Shown here: positions 8,735 to 18,800 of the stretch, in pieces
Position numbering within the stretch: the first letter of the stretch is position 1
Layout: every line of letters begins with the position of its first letter
Assembly (NCBI RefSeq): GCF_038502225.1
Contig: NC_091346.1
Location: 11,534,365-11,598,364, forward strand
Direction: 5' to 3'
DNA: 64,000 nt
Origin: Cherax quadricarinatus
Taxonomy: Eukaryota; Arthropoda; Malacostraca; Decapoda; Parastacidae
Notes under the pieces: generated by a model
The model's input: only the letters and a program-made list of their open reading frames with translations
Told to the model about the DNA's origin: nothing
Database searches by the model: none
Position numbers and translations under genes: made by a program

Positions 8735-9669
8735 TAGCCGGCCACCTTGCCAAATACCTTTCAGCGCTTCTGGGCACTATCAGTCAAGCCCACCTCAAAC
8801 ACTCAGGTGACCTTCTCTCCCGAATTTCCAACCTGAATGTCAAAAACAAAAGCATGGCTTCCTTCGATGTCACAGCCCTCTTTACCAACGTTCCTACTGA
8901 CGCTGCAATCAACATTCTGAGACAGAGGCTCACTGAAAACCACGACCTCCCTTTACCTCTTCTAGATTTCATCAATCTAGTGGAACTGTGTGTTAATTTC
9001 AACTTCTTCAAGTATCAGGACAACTGTTACAAACAATGCTTTGGGATGGCAATGGGCAGCCCGCTCAGTGCTGTGCTTGCCAACCTCTTCATGGAAAACC
9101 TGGAGACAGAGAAATTCAGCACCCTCATTCCCAACACCGTTACCTGGCTAAGATACGTTGATGATATATTGGTTTTCTATCCGAGACGTCTCAATATCCA
9201 GGCCCTTCTCAACAAGATCAATGCAGTTGAACCATCAATAAAGTTTACACTTGAACTCGAAAATGATGGCAAACTTCCTTTCCTCGACGTTCTACTGTGC
9301 AGATCTCCCGACAGTGACAAACTTCTCTTCAAAGTGTATATAAAACCTACCAACAAGGACGATCTTATACACTTTTATTCACACCAAGATACCCGCACTA
9401 AGAGAGGAATCCTCATTGGCTTCTTCTTGAGAGCTCTTCGCATCTCCAGCCCTTGTTTTCTAGAAGAGGAATGCACTTACATAACACAAGCCTTTACACG
9501 TCTTCAGTTCCCATCTTTCTTCATCCGAGATTGCAGACTCAAGGCACAAGCTATCCTCAACAAACCGCCCATGGAACAGCCCCCTAAACAGTTCATAGTA
9601 CTCCCATGGGTATCTTGGTACAGACCATCAACTTCGACAACCTCTACTAGTGAGAACGGCTGGGTTTGA
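8735..9669 (+). CDS. Penelope-like reverse transcriptase (partial, no endonuclease)
   Basis: Open for over 300 codons. RT motifs: SFDVTALFTNVPTDAAI (motif A, near 8855), FGMAMGSPLSAVLANLFMEN (motif B, near 9043), YVDD (motif C, 9154-9165), LPFLDVLLCR, and KRGILIGFFLRALRIS. The order and wording are those of Penelope-like RTs, which are related to telomerase RT. The N-terminus is cut at the head-to-head junction, and the frame ends just after the position where the linker to GIY-YIG should start. What follows is the promoter and ribozyme region, so the endonuclease was deleted. Confidence 0.88.
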
Positions 9670-9715
9670 GAGGGACCTGCCCTCCCAAAGCAACCTACGT
9701 CTCACCTCCTGGCAC

Positions 9716-9723
9716 TATATAAG
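9716..9723 (+). promoter_or_regulatory. TATA box of family E unit
   Basis: TATATAAG, 141 bp upstream of hammerhead E and about 50 bp downstream of the RT stop codon. The spacing resembles families A and B. Confidence 0.5.
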
Positions 9724-9863
9724 GCTCCATCCTGTCACTTCAACTTCATATTGTTTCAGACAACGGAACAATGCTCTTCTCCAGACTGAGGGACTGACCA
9801 CCTCAAAACTTTAAGGGTGATGGACTGATTACATCGTCTTCGAGTATCTTCTGCTTCTATCAA

Positions 9864-9920
9864 CTTTTCTGTACTCGACTGAAGAAGCCTACTGTGTAGG
9901 CGAAACGTTTCGAAATAAAG
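9864..9920 (+). ncRNA. Hammerhead-like ribozyme, family E (canonical core)
   Basis: Core CTGAAGA (9879-9885) fits CUGANGA. Stem II is GCCTAC (9887-9892) with GTAGGC (9896-9901), loop TGT; GAA at 9902-9904; A15.1 at 9905; U16.1 at 9908; predicted cleavage after 9909. Inner stem I is TCGA (9875-9878) with TCGA (9910-9913), outer stem I is CTTT (9864-9867) with AAAG (9917-9920). It is the plus-strand terminal ribozyme of the Penelope-like RT copy. The tail follows at 9921-9957. Confidence 0.75.
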
Positions 9921-10060
9921 ATACCTAACTGTTGCATATGTGTCTTACCTAACAAGACGTAAGGAGAGGAGGAGTATGAGGTAATCAGTCCCTCAGCCTG
10001 GAGTCGATGTGTTCAGTCCATCAATCTTGTAGAATGTACAGCATAGGGCCGTAGACGTGG

Positions 10061-10068
10061 CTTATATA
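10061..10068 (-). promoter_or_regulatory. TATA box of family A unit A0
   Basis: TATATAAG on the minus strand, the same box as in the plus-strand units at 10639-10646 and 11017-11024. Confidence 0.5.
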
Positions 10069-10275
10069 CTGTAGTGAGGTGAGGTGAAGCAGGCAGAGGC
10101 GGGGTCATAGTGGTTCCATCCACTAGTCGAAGTAGGTCTTCGTCCAAAGGTTGAACAAGTGTTGAAGAATTCTTTGTAACTAGATCCCATGATGCTGCAG
10201 TGTCTGACAGTTGTGACGAATGGTTTGAAAAACCGACAAGTTGAAGATTGAGACACTTATGCAGCATATGGGAAT

Positions 10276-10328
10276 CTTTATTCAGGAAACGTTTCGCCAC
10301 ACAGTGGCTTCATCAGTCCAATACAGGG
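10276..10328 (-). ncRNA. Hammerhead ribozyme, family A (unit A0)
   Basis: The minus strand carries CTGATGA (10316-10310), stem II GCCAC/GTGGC, GAA (10295-10293), ACGT, and inner stem I GGA/TCC. The core is fully canonical. The outer stem I is weak in this copy because CTTT has changed to CCCT. Confidence 0.75.
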
Positions 10329-10378
10329 ACTGCTGAGGGACTGATTACCTCATACTCCTCCTCTCCTTACGCCTTCCA

Positions 10379-10431
10379 CTTTGTATTGGACTGATGAAGC
10401 CACTGTGTGGAGAAACGTTTCCTGAATAAAG
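10379..10431 (+). ncRNA. Hammerhead ribozyme, family A (unit A1), closing pair of stem II lost
   Basis: CTGATGA at 10391-10397, GCCAC with GTGGA in stem II (final C changed to A, removing the pair next to the core), GAA at 10412-10414, predicted cleavage after 10419. Stem I is CTTT (10379-10382) with AAAG, and GGA with TCC. Confidence 0.7.
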
Positions 10432-10638
10432 ATTCCCATATGCTGCATAAGTGTCTCAATCTTCAACTTGTCGGTTTTTCAAACCATTCATCACAACTGT
10501 CAGACACTGCAGCATCATGGGATCTTGTTACAAGGAATTCTTCAACACTTGTTCAACCTTTGGACGAAGACCTACTTCGACTAGTGGATGGTAACACTAT
10601 GACCCCGCCTCTGTCTGCTTCACCTCACCTCACTACAG

Positions 10639-10646
10639 TATATAAG
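10639..10646 (+). promoter_or_regulatory. TATA box of family A unit (A1)
   Basis: TATATAAG about 110 bp upstream of the next ribozyme. It is repeated 378 bp later at 11017-11024. Confidence 0.5.
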
Positions 10647-10756
10647 CCACGTCTACGGCCCTATGCTGTACATTCTACAAGATTGATGGACTGAACACAT
10701 CGACTCCAGGCTGAGGGACTGATTACCTCATACTCCTCCTCTCCTTACGCCTTCCT

Positions 10757-10809
10757 CTTTGTATTGGACTGATGAAGGCACTGTGTGGCGAAACGTTTCC
10801 TGAATAAAG
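10757..10809 (+). ncRNA. Hammerhead ribozyme, family A (unit A2), one stem II mismatch
   Basis: CTGATGA at 10769-10775; stem II strand reads GGCAC instead of GCCAC, giving one mismatch; GAA at 10790-10792; predicted cleavage after 10797. Stem I CTTT/AAAG and GGA/TCC is intact. Confidence 0.7.
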
Positions 10810-11016
10810 ATTCCCATATGCTGCATAAGTGTCTCAATCTTCAACTTGTCGATTTTTCAAACCATTCATCACAACTGTCAGACACTGTAGCATCATGGGA
10901 TCTTGTTACAAAGAATTCTTCAACACTTGTTCAACCTTTGGACAAAGACCTACTTCGACTAGTGGATGGAACCACTATGACCCCGCCTCCCCCTGCTTCA
11001 CCTCACCTCACTACAG

Positions 11017-11024
11017 TATATAAG
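11017..11024 (+). promoter_or_regulatory. TATA box of family A unit (A2)
   Basis: TATATAAG, the exact 378-bp repeat of the box at 10639-10646. Confidence 0.5.
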
Positions 11025-11134
11025 CCACGTCTACGGCCCTATGCTGTACATTCTACAAGATTGATGGACTGAACACATCGACTCCAGGCTGTGGGACTAA
11101 TTACCTCATACTCCTCCTCTTCTTACGTCTTCCT

Positions 11135-11187
11135 CTTTGTATTGGACTGATGAAGCCACTGTGTGGCGAAACGTTTCCTGAATAAAG
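11135..11187 (+). ncRNA. Hammerhead ribozyme, family A (unit A3), complete
   Basis: Outer stem I CTTT (11135-11138) with AAAG (11184-11187); internal loop GTATT/TGAAT; inner stem I GGA (11144-11146) with TCC (11176-11178); core CTGATGA (11147-11153); stem II GCCAC/GTGGC with loop TGT; GAA (11168-11170); A15.1 at 11171; U16.1 at 11174; cleavage predicted after 11175. Stem III is only A-C/G-U, so the active form may be a dimer, as known for other hammerheads with tiny stem III. Confidence 0.8.
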
Positions 11188-11248
11188 ATTCCCATATGCT
11201 GCATAAGTGTCTCAATCTTTAACTTGTCGGTTTTTCAAACCATTCATC

Positions 11249-12930
11249 ACATACTCAACAGACTTATCCCCTTATAATTTTTGCACTCTCGCTTGTCCCC
11301 TTTACCTTTATACAAAGGAACTATGCATGCTCTCTGCCAATCCCTAGGTACCTTACCCTCTTCCATACATTTATTAAATAATTGCACCAAACACTCCAAA
11401 ATTATATCCCCACCTGCTTTTAATAATTTCTATCTTTATCCCATTAATCCCGGCTGCCTTACCCCCTTTCATTTTACCTACTGCCTCACGAACTTCCCCC
11501 ACACTCACAACTGGCTCTTCCTCACTCCTACAAGATGTTATTCCTCCTTGTCCTATACACGAAATCACAGCTTCCCTATCTTCATCAACATTTAACAATT
11601 CCTCAAAATATTCCCTCCATCTTCCCAATACCTCTAACTCTCCATTTAATAACTCTCCTCTCCTATTTTTAACTGACAAATTCATTTGTTCTCTAGGCTT
11701 CCTTAACTTGTTAATCTCACTCCAAGACTTTTTCTTATTTTCAACAAAATTTGTTGATAACATCTCATCCACTCTCTCATTTGCTCTCTTTTTACATTGC
11801 TTCACCACTCTCTTAACCTCTCTCTTTTTCTCCATATACTCTTTCTTCCTTACATCACTTCTGCTTTGTAAAAACTTCTCATATGCTAACTTTTTCTCCC
11901 TTTCTACTCTCTTTACATCATCATTCCATCAATTGCTCCTCTTCCCTCCTGCACCCACTTTTCTGTAACCACAAACTTCTGCTGAACACTCTAAAACTAC
12001 ATTTTTAAACTTACCCCATACATCTTCGACCCCATTGCCTATGCTCTCATTAGCCCATCTATCCTCCAATAGCTGTTTATATCTTTCCCTAACTGCCTCC
12101 TCTTTTAGTTTATAAACCTTCACCTCTCTCTTCCCTGATGCTTCTATTCTCCTTGTATCCCATCTACCTTTTACTCTCAGTGTAGCTACAACTAAAAAGT
12201 GATCTGATATATCTGTGGCCCCTCTATAAACATGGACATCCTGAAGTCTACTCAACAGTCTTTTATCTACCAATACATAATCCAAAAAACTACTGTCATT
12301 TCGCCCAACATCATATCTTGTATACTTATTTATCCTCTTTTTCTTAAAATATGTATTACCTATAACTAAACCCCTTTCTATACAAAGTTCAATCAAAGGG
12401 ATCCCATTATCATTTACACCTGGCACCCCAAACTTACCTACCACACCCTCTCTAAAAGTTTCTCCTACTTTAGCATTCAGGTCCCCTTCGACAATTACTC
12501 TCTCACTTGGTTCAAAGGTTCCTATACATTCACTTAACATCTCCCAAAATCTCTCTCTACACTCTTCTCTTGTCCAGTTGCATACACGCTTATTATGACC
12601 CACTTTTCGCATCCAACCTTTATTTTAATGCACATAATCTTTGAATTTACACATTCATATTCTCTCTTCTCCTTCCATAACTGATCCTTCAACATTACTG
12701 CTACCCCTTCCTTAGCTTTAACTCTTTCAGATACTCCAGATTTAATCCCATTTATTTCCCCCCACCGAAACTCCCCTACTCCCTTCAGCTTTGTTTTTCT
12801 TAGGGCCAGGACATCCAACTTCTTTTCATTTATAACATCAGCAATCATCTGTTTATTGTCATCCGCACTACATCCACGCACATTCAAGCATCCCAGTTTT
12901 ATAAAGTTTTTCTTCTTCTCTGTTTTAGTA
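11249..12930 (-). pseudogene. RTE-like retrotransposon: endonuclease and start of RT, decayed
   Basis: On the minus strand the APE endonuclease starts near 12890 ([30 protein letters not shown]), continues through VIVEGDLNAKVG, NTYFKKK and SDHFLVVATLRVKGRW, and is followed by the connector (EKKREVKRVVKQCKKRAN, NKKKSWSEINKLRK) and the first RT motifs (GRWREYFEELLN, VREAVGKMKGGKAAG). At 11250-11400 the frame includes WQRACIVPLYKGKGDK. The rest of the RT is cut off by the family A array. At least two frameshifts separate the pieces (near 11850-11930 and 12534-12612). No RNase H is expected in this family. Confidence 0.8.
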
Positions 12931-13098
12931 AATGTTTACAGGAGAAGGGGTTACTAGCCCATTGCTCCTGGCATTTTAGTCGCCTCATACGACACGCATG
13001 GCTTATGGAGGAAAGATTCTTTTCCACTTCCCCATGGACAATAGAAGAAATAAAGAAGAACAAGAGCTATTTAGAAAAAGGAGAAAAACCTAAATGTT

Positions 13099-13190
<92 letters not shown>

Positions 13191-13435
13191 TATATATATA
13201 TGCATGTGCGTGTCTGTGAAGTGTGACCAAAGTGTAAGTAGGAGTAGCAAGATATCCCTGTTATCCTGCATGTTTATGAGACAGAAAAAGAGACCAGCAA
13301 TCCTACCATCATGTAAAACAGCTACAGGTTTGTGTTTCACAGTCATCTGGCAGGACGGTAGTACTTCCCTGGGTGGTTGCTGTCTACCAACCTACCATCA
13401 TTCCCTCAATTCTTGTAGTGGTACTGTCATTCTAC
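12931..13435 (-). repeat. 5' leader of the RTE-like element with a TA microsatellite
   Basis: The block just upstream of the endonuclease frame has no open frame and carries a 100-bp (TA)n run at 13101-13200. I recall parts of it (the GGGGTTACTAGCCCATTGCT block) as a constant partner of this element family in decapods, so I assign it as 5' UTR. The boundary with the I-type element is placed where its ORF1 similarity begins. Confidence 0.5.
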
Positions 13436-14710
13436 CACATACCATAATCCAACAGAATTTTCAGACATGTGGCAATGACATTTTCGAACAGCTGGAACTC
13501 CAGGATCTCCCAATCCTCAAGGTAGACACTTATGTCCTTCCTGCCCATGGGTGGAGATGATACCCTTGCAATGTGGCTCGATTAACTTTTGACAGCCGTG
13601 AACTCCCATCCTCTGTTTATGTAGCAGGACATCGGTTACAAGTATGAAAGGTGATCCCTTCAACGCAACAGTGTAGAAATTGCTGGCGATTTGGTCACCC
13701 AGCGAAATATTGCAGATCTATACCCAAATGCCCAGTCTGTGGTGCCGATGATCATACTAATATGTCTTGTAGTCAACCTCCCTCTTGCCTTAATATCATG
13801 AGGCTCACCCTTCGTATTCTCGCCGTTGCCGGGTCTACTTAAATTAGCGTGAAATCCATTGTCTCAAAGAGGCAGAAAGTTTCCCTTATGCTATGGCAGT
13901 TTCTCATCTCCGCCTCCAAGGGAGATGGCCCCGTGTTTCTTATTCTCATGTTTCAAAACGTCCCCCCACTTCTGGGGTCCCATCTTCCGCAGCCTCCTTT
14001 GTGGTTACCCCTCCCATAGTCACTCCTGTATCTAATTCTTTTGCTGTCCTGGGCTCCGACGTCCCTACTACAACACCTCAGTCTGTTCTCATCTTCGGGT
14101 TCTCCTTCACAAGCCCCGGTATCGACAAGACCTCGTACGACATCTACCAATCGCCCCTCTACTTCTCAGAAGTCCAAATAATCCCCATTGCTCAAAACTT
14201 CTTTGCCGCCTCCTTCCCTTCTTCCACCTCCGTATTTTACCTTTCCAGTCTCTGTGCCTAGTTCTTCCCCTCTCACCGGCTCTATTACAAGTGTGGAGGT
14301 TCACCCTCCTCCTCGTACTGTGCCTTCCACCCGTCCCCTCCCAAATTTCTCCCTCTTCTGCCACCTCCCAGGTTTCTGCCTCTTCTGTCCCCTCCCACAC
14401 TTCTTCTCCAGTCCCCTACACTCTTTCGTCCCCTCTACTATGGTACAGTCCATTACTGTCCTAATCTTTACTCACCCTCCTCATTCTATCTACAATATTG
14501 TCTCCCATACAACGTCTTTGAGTTCCGAAACACTTGAAGCCATTTCAGAATATATTGCAGAGACTAAACCTTCAATGGACAAGGATCCACCTTCTGTTCC
14601 TTCTCCTCCCTCCCCTCCATCTCCACGACTTTCTTTGCAACGCTCCATTCCTTCGCTGCTTGAACGTTTTCCAATGCCACCGCACGTAGACTTTTCTAAC
14701 TCCCTCTAGT
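13436..14710 (+). pseudogene. ORF1 (gag-like) of a decayed I-type non-LTR element
   Basis: Zinc knuckles are visible: CRNCWRFGHPAKYC (13672-13713) then CPVCGADDHTNMSC, a two- or three-knuckle gag array. Upstream, 13470-13650 shows the basic region in a broken frame. Downstream is a long low-complexity Pro/Ser/Thr stretch (about 13890-14700), with stops and frame changes near 13840 and 14265. The product would coat element RNA, but this copy cannot make it. Confidence 0.75.
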
Positions 14711-14751
14711 CTGTAGGTGACCTTACCTGCGAATTCCTGGTATTTTCCTCG

Positions 14752-17450
14752 TTGCCAGTCATGGCCTATTTACAGTGGAATATCCGCAGCCTCAGGGGTA
14801 ATCGGGGTGAGCTTCAGATGCTGCTTTCCCGGTTTTACCCTGTTGGTGTTTGCTTACAAGAACCGAAATCACACTCAGCTGTTTTCCAACCCATTTATTG
14901 TACTCTTCGGATCCTTTTTCTGATGGGACCTTTAATGAAAGTGCCCTTCTTCTACGCAATGATAGTCCGTACCATCCACTATTTGTTCACACCTTGCTGC
15001 ATTACACTGCAGCCCGTATCCAATTGAGTAAGTGATTTACAATATGATCTTTGTATCTCTCTCCTTCTCGGGCATTATCTATCCCAAATTTTGCCTTTCT
15101 TGTTTCATCCTTACCACCACCACTTCTGTTATTTGGCGATTTTAATGCCCACCACCTCCTCTGGGGGGGGGGTCTCATTGTGACTCACGTGGCAGTCAGT
15201 TGGAGGCTTTTCTCGCCTCTCACCCCTCCATGTTTTAAATACTGATACTCCCACGCATTTTGATCCTCGTACTCATACTCTCTCTTGCATCGATCCATTG
15301 CTCTGCTCTTCCTCTACTACACTAGACTTCGCCTGGTCTGTTCTACCGGACTTACATGACAGCGATCATTTTCCAATCATTCTTACTTCTCCTTCATATT
15401 CACCACCTCTCCGTAGCCCTCACTGGCAATTTGATCGGGCAAATTGGGACCTTTACTCGCAACTCACTGCTTTTAGTGAGGTTCCTTCTTCATCCTCCAT
15501 TGATGAGCTCCAACACCTCTTCTCAACGTCAGTTTTAACTGCAGCTTCTCATTCTATACCCCAAACCTCAGGCAGGCATTCTCAGAAGTGCGTGCCTTGG
15601 TGGTCTCCTGCTTGTGCTCGTGCAGTACGTTTGAAACGCGCTGCGTGGGGCAGGTATCGGTACAATAGAACCACTGAGAGACTTCTTGATTTTAAGCAGA
15701 TGCGTGCAGCCACTCGCCGTGTCATCTGTGATGCTAAACGCACTTGCTGGCGAGATTATGTTTCCACCATCACCTCTGCTTCCTCTATGAGTGCAGTCTG
15801 GAAAAAAGTGAGGAAATTGAGTGGTAAATACTCTGACCCGGCTCCTGTTCTACGGGTCGCTGGTGTTGATACAGCAAACCCTCTTGACATTGCCATTGAA
15901 ATTGGTAATCATCTGGTCTGTATTTCTCGGGGGCTCCATCTATGCCCCTCGTTTCTTTCCTCAAAGTTTGCCAGAGAGTTAGCACCCTTGGGCTTTTCTT
16001 CTCTCAGAGAAGAACTGGAGGCAACACTCTCAGCTTGCCGATCATCGGCAGCTGGGCCTGACTATATTCATATTCGGATGTTACAACATTTACATCAGTC
16101 AACCCTTACAGTCCTCTTACACCTCTTTAATCTTATTTGGTCACAAGGAGTCCTTCCCCAGCTGTGGAAATCTCCCTCTCTGCAAACCGGGTACTACGGG
16201 ACATGATGCCTCCCACTATCGTTCAATTGCTCTTACCAGTGCAGTTTGCAAAGTGATGGAACGTCTGGTAAATCGACGTTTATTGTGGTATTTAGAGACA
16301 CAACAGTCTCTCCACTCGTCAATATGGCTTTCATAAGGGCTGTTCTACCATAGACCCCTTACTACGCTTGGATAGGTATGTTCATAATGTCTTTGCGAAT
16401 AACCACTCAGTTATCGTCATATTTTTTGACCTTGAGAAGGCATATGATACAACTTGGAGGTATAATATTTTGGCCCAAGCCCACTCTTTTGGCCTCCGAG
16501 GCAATCTACCATCCTTAAGAACTTTTTAACTGACAGACATTTCCGTGTTCGGGTTAATGTGCTCTCCCCGGACTTTGTCCAAGCTGAAGGTGTCCCCAGG
16601 GATGTGTTCTGAGCACAACACTTTTTCTCCTTGCTATAAATGATTTGGCCTCTAGTCTTCCATCCAATATTTGGTCATCACTCTCTGTTGATGACTTCGC
16701 TATTGCTTGTGCAAGCGCTACTGTCACCTCATTCCAGTTTCTCTACAGCATGCGGTCGACCGTGTTTCCAATTGAGCCACCATGCATGGGTTTAAATTTT
16801 CCAGTACCAAAACTCACCAAATTACTTTCACTAGACGCTCTGTCATCTCCGATCATCCTTTGTACCTCTATGGCTCCCGTATCCCTGAACGTGATACAGT
16901 CACATTTCTAGGTCTTCTCTTTTACCGTAGGTTATCCTGGAAACCTCACATTACCTCTCTTTACGCAACTTGTCACAGCCAGCTGAACCTTCTTGAAACC
17001 CTTGATCATCTTTCATGGGGAGCTGATCATCGAACTCTCTTTCGATTACATTCAGCCCTCATTTTATCATAACTCGATTATGGTGACCAGATCTATTCAG
17101 CGGCCTCTCCTGCTACTCTTTCAAGCCTTAACCCCATCCATCACCAAGGATTAAGTTTATGCCTTGGTAATTTTCGCTCTTCCCCTATTGAGAGCCTCTA
17201 TGCAGAAGCGAATGTTCCATCCTCGTCCGATCGCCGTGATGCCCATTGCCTTCGATACTATGTATGCTCTCATGATCTCTGCAATCCTTCCATTTATAGA
17301 ATGGTCACCGATATTAGTTGACATTATTTGTTCGCCGCCCCTGTGTGCTCCGTCCCTTCTCTCTTTGCCTACATTCGCTCTTGTCTTCTCTTCAGTTACC
17401 ACCTTTCTATATTCATGTAGCATCTCACTTTTCCCTATCCCCCTGGGATA
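14752..17450 (+). pseudogene. ORF2 of the I-type element: endonuclease and RT, many frameshifts, 3' truncated
   Basis: Endonuclease begins with MAYLQWNIRSLRGNRGELQM (14761), with LLFGDFNAHHLLWGG near 15125-15170 and DLHDSDHFPIILTS near 15350. A linker (WSPACARAVRLKRAAW) leads to RT: LEATLSACRSSAAGPD (16016-16065), IALTSAVCKVMERLVNRR (16228-16280), FFDLEKAYDTTW (16420-16460), SSLSVDDFAIACA (16675-16715; the YVDD position reads SVDD), and the thumb to about 17450. Several single-base shifts split the frame (about 16195, 16320, 16600, 16730, 17070). RNase H and the 3' end are missing where a family A-like repeat begins. Confidence 0.8.
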
Positions 17451-17454
17451 GGGA

Positions 17455-17726
17455 AAACACATGTGGAACTCTTGGGAAACGTGCCACACAGTGGCTTCAT
17501 CAGTCCATACAAAGGAGAAACGTGAAGAGCAGAAGGAGAATGAGGAAATCAGTCCCTCAACCTTGAGTCGATGTGGTCAGTCCATCAATCTTGAGTAGAA
17601 TACAGCATATGAGCAGAGAAGTGGCTTATATACAATAGGCAGGAGAGGTGCAGCAGTCGTAGGTGGTGTCACATTTGTCCAATGTGGAAGTAGGTCGTTC
17701 CCAGGGGTTATTATTGCACTAGAGGA
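17455..17726 (-). repeat. Family A-prime hammerhead repeat with deleted GAA core
   Basis: On the minus strand: body, TATA-like box (TGTATATAAGCC near 17620-17632), GACTGATTTCCTC block, and a hammerhead motif at about 17515-17472. The motif has CTGATGA and GCCAC/GTGGC but goes straight to ACGTTTCCC, so the invariant GAA (12-14) is deleted and the ribozyme should be dead. A related copy lies on the plus strand at 59270-59520. Confidence 0.75.
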
Positions 17727-18066
17727 TGCACTAGAGTGGGCTTGCTGGCTCATGCCAGGACACACTCGAGTGGGTCTGCTGGCTCATTCCAGGACACACT
17801 CGAGTGGGTCTGCTGGCTCATGCCAGGACACACTAGAGTGGGCCTGCTGGCTCATGCCAGGACGCACTAGAGAGGGCCTGCTGGCCCATGCCAGGACGCA
17901 CTAGAGTGGGCCTGCTGGCCCATGCCAGGACGCACTAGAGTGGGCCTGCTGGCCCATGCCAGGACGCAGTACAGTGGACCTGCTGGCTCATGCCAGGACG
18001 CACTAGAGTGGACCTGCTGGCTCATGCCAGGACGCACTAGGGTGGACCTGCTGGCTCATACCAGGA
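17727..18066. repeat. 34-bp minisatellite, 10 units
   Basis: Ten head-to-tail units of exactly 34 bp (340 bp in all), each containing CTGCTGGCTCATGCCAGGA or a close variant, with point changes but no indels. Confidence 0.92.
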
Positions 18067-18097
18067 TGCTCCACATCTTATACAGTTATCTTCCACT

Positions 18098-18263
18098 CAC
18101 CTATATTACCAACCTGACGCACAACATTCACCTACATTCCTAACCTGACGAACAACATCCACCTACATTCCCAATTTGATGCACAACATTCACCTTCATT
18201 CGTGACCTGACGCACATTCACCTACATTCGTGACCTGACGCACATTCACCTTCATTCGTGACC
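18098..18263. repeat. 28-31-bp imperfect minisatellite, about 6 units
   Basis: Units start CACCTACATTC and end CTGACGCACA(ACA)TT; three are 31 bp and later ones 28 bp because an ACA is lost. The last unit decays into unique sequence. Confidence 0.85.
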
Positions 18264-18497
18264 TGGTTCTCAACCTGAAGTTCTCATTCTTTCTCCCCAT
18301 ATAAACAAATTAATATTTCACATTTAGTATTTACATTAGAGGATTCTGTTTGGATTTCGAAATGCACACAACTTCAGTCTCCATTGGCTTATTAGTTAAC
18401 ATTGCACTTTTATTGACCTGACATTTATAAATGCCATAAACGATTTACTTAAAATTTCAGTGAAAGTAGAACCTAAAAATCCCACCCTTTTGTTGTC

Positions 18498-18498
<1 letters not shown>

Positions 18499-18553
<55 letters not shown>
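18499..18553. repeat. (TAA)n microsatellite, the tail of the adjoining SINE
   Basis: About 18 uninterrupted trinucleotide units. Read on the minus strand it is the (TTA)n tail that follows the SINE body, as at 20037. Confidence 0.95.
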
Positions 18554-18800
18554 TTATTTCTACAAGTAAATTTACAAGGTATACAGACCATAGCTGACAT
18601 CAATAACATACTACCATATAGAAAGCTGCTTGTTATGCTGAGCATTTCCCGCAAATCAGGTCAGTTTTGTCCCAGGATGCGACCCACACCAGTCGACTAA
18701 CACCCAGGTACCTATTTCACTGATGGGTGAAGATGGGCAACAGGTGTCATATGGAAACACGTCCCTTATGATATCCAGCCGGAGATTCGAACTTCGGACC
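18554..18800 (-). mobile_element. tRNA-derived SINE, decayed head
   Basis: On the minus strand: degenerate box B (GTTCGAATCTCC), then the conserved core AGGTACCTGGGTGTTAGTCG and GGTGTGGGTCGCATCCTGGG, then a tail with TTCTATATGGTAGTATGTTA and CTATGGTCTGTATACCTTGT and a (TTA)n end. The same body recurs at 20037-20347 and 63816-64000, and the core recurs at 52883-53180. Confidence 0.85.

Larger units (their letters stand above)
8067..9957. mobile_element. Penelope-like retroelement composite, head-to-head halves
   Basis: Two Penelope-like halves face away from a junction near 8735. The minus half holds the GIY-YIG endonuclease, a TATA-like stretch and hammerhead D. The plus half holds the reverse transcriptase, a TATA box and hammerhead E. 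About 33 bp at 8095-8127 are the reverse complement of 9925-9957, so both ends carry the same tail in inverted orientation. Neither half has both enzyme domains, so the composite is not autonomous in this form. Inverted and 5'-truncated partial dimers are a known habit of Penelope-like elements. Confidence 0.85.
9958..11248. mobile_element. Family A hammerhead array: one minus unit, then tandem plus units of 378 bp
   Basis: A complete unit on the minus strand (9958-10329) faces a tandem series on the plus strand with ribozymes at 10379, 10757 and 11135. Predicted cleavage sites are after 10419, 10797 and 11175, giving two monomers of exactly 378 nt. Each unit carries a TATATAAG box about 110 bp before the next ribozyme and a noncoding body that is homologous to family B around the GCAGCATCATGGGATC block. 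The last copy ends at about 11248 with the family tail against an RTE-like fragment. The arrangement matches Penelope terminal repeats or retrozymes. Confidence 0.8.

Noticed and set aside
10407..11072. 95-codon frames shared by the three family A units
   Set aside because: They begin inside the ribozyme and are the same only because the units are recent copies; family B, a homologue, does not keep the frame.
13005..13226. Frames of alternating Ile-Tyr (also at 24527, 25213, 25616 and 59471)
   Set aside because: These are translations of (TA)n microsatellites.
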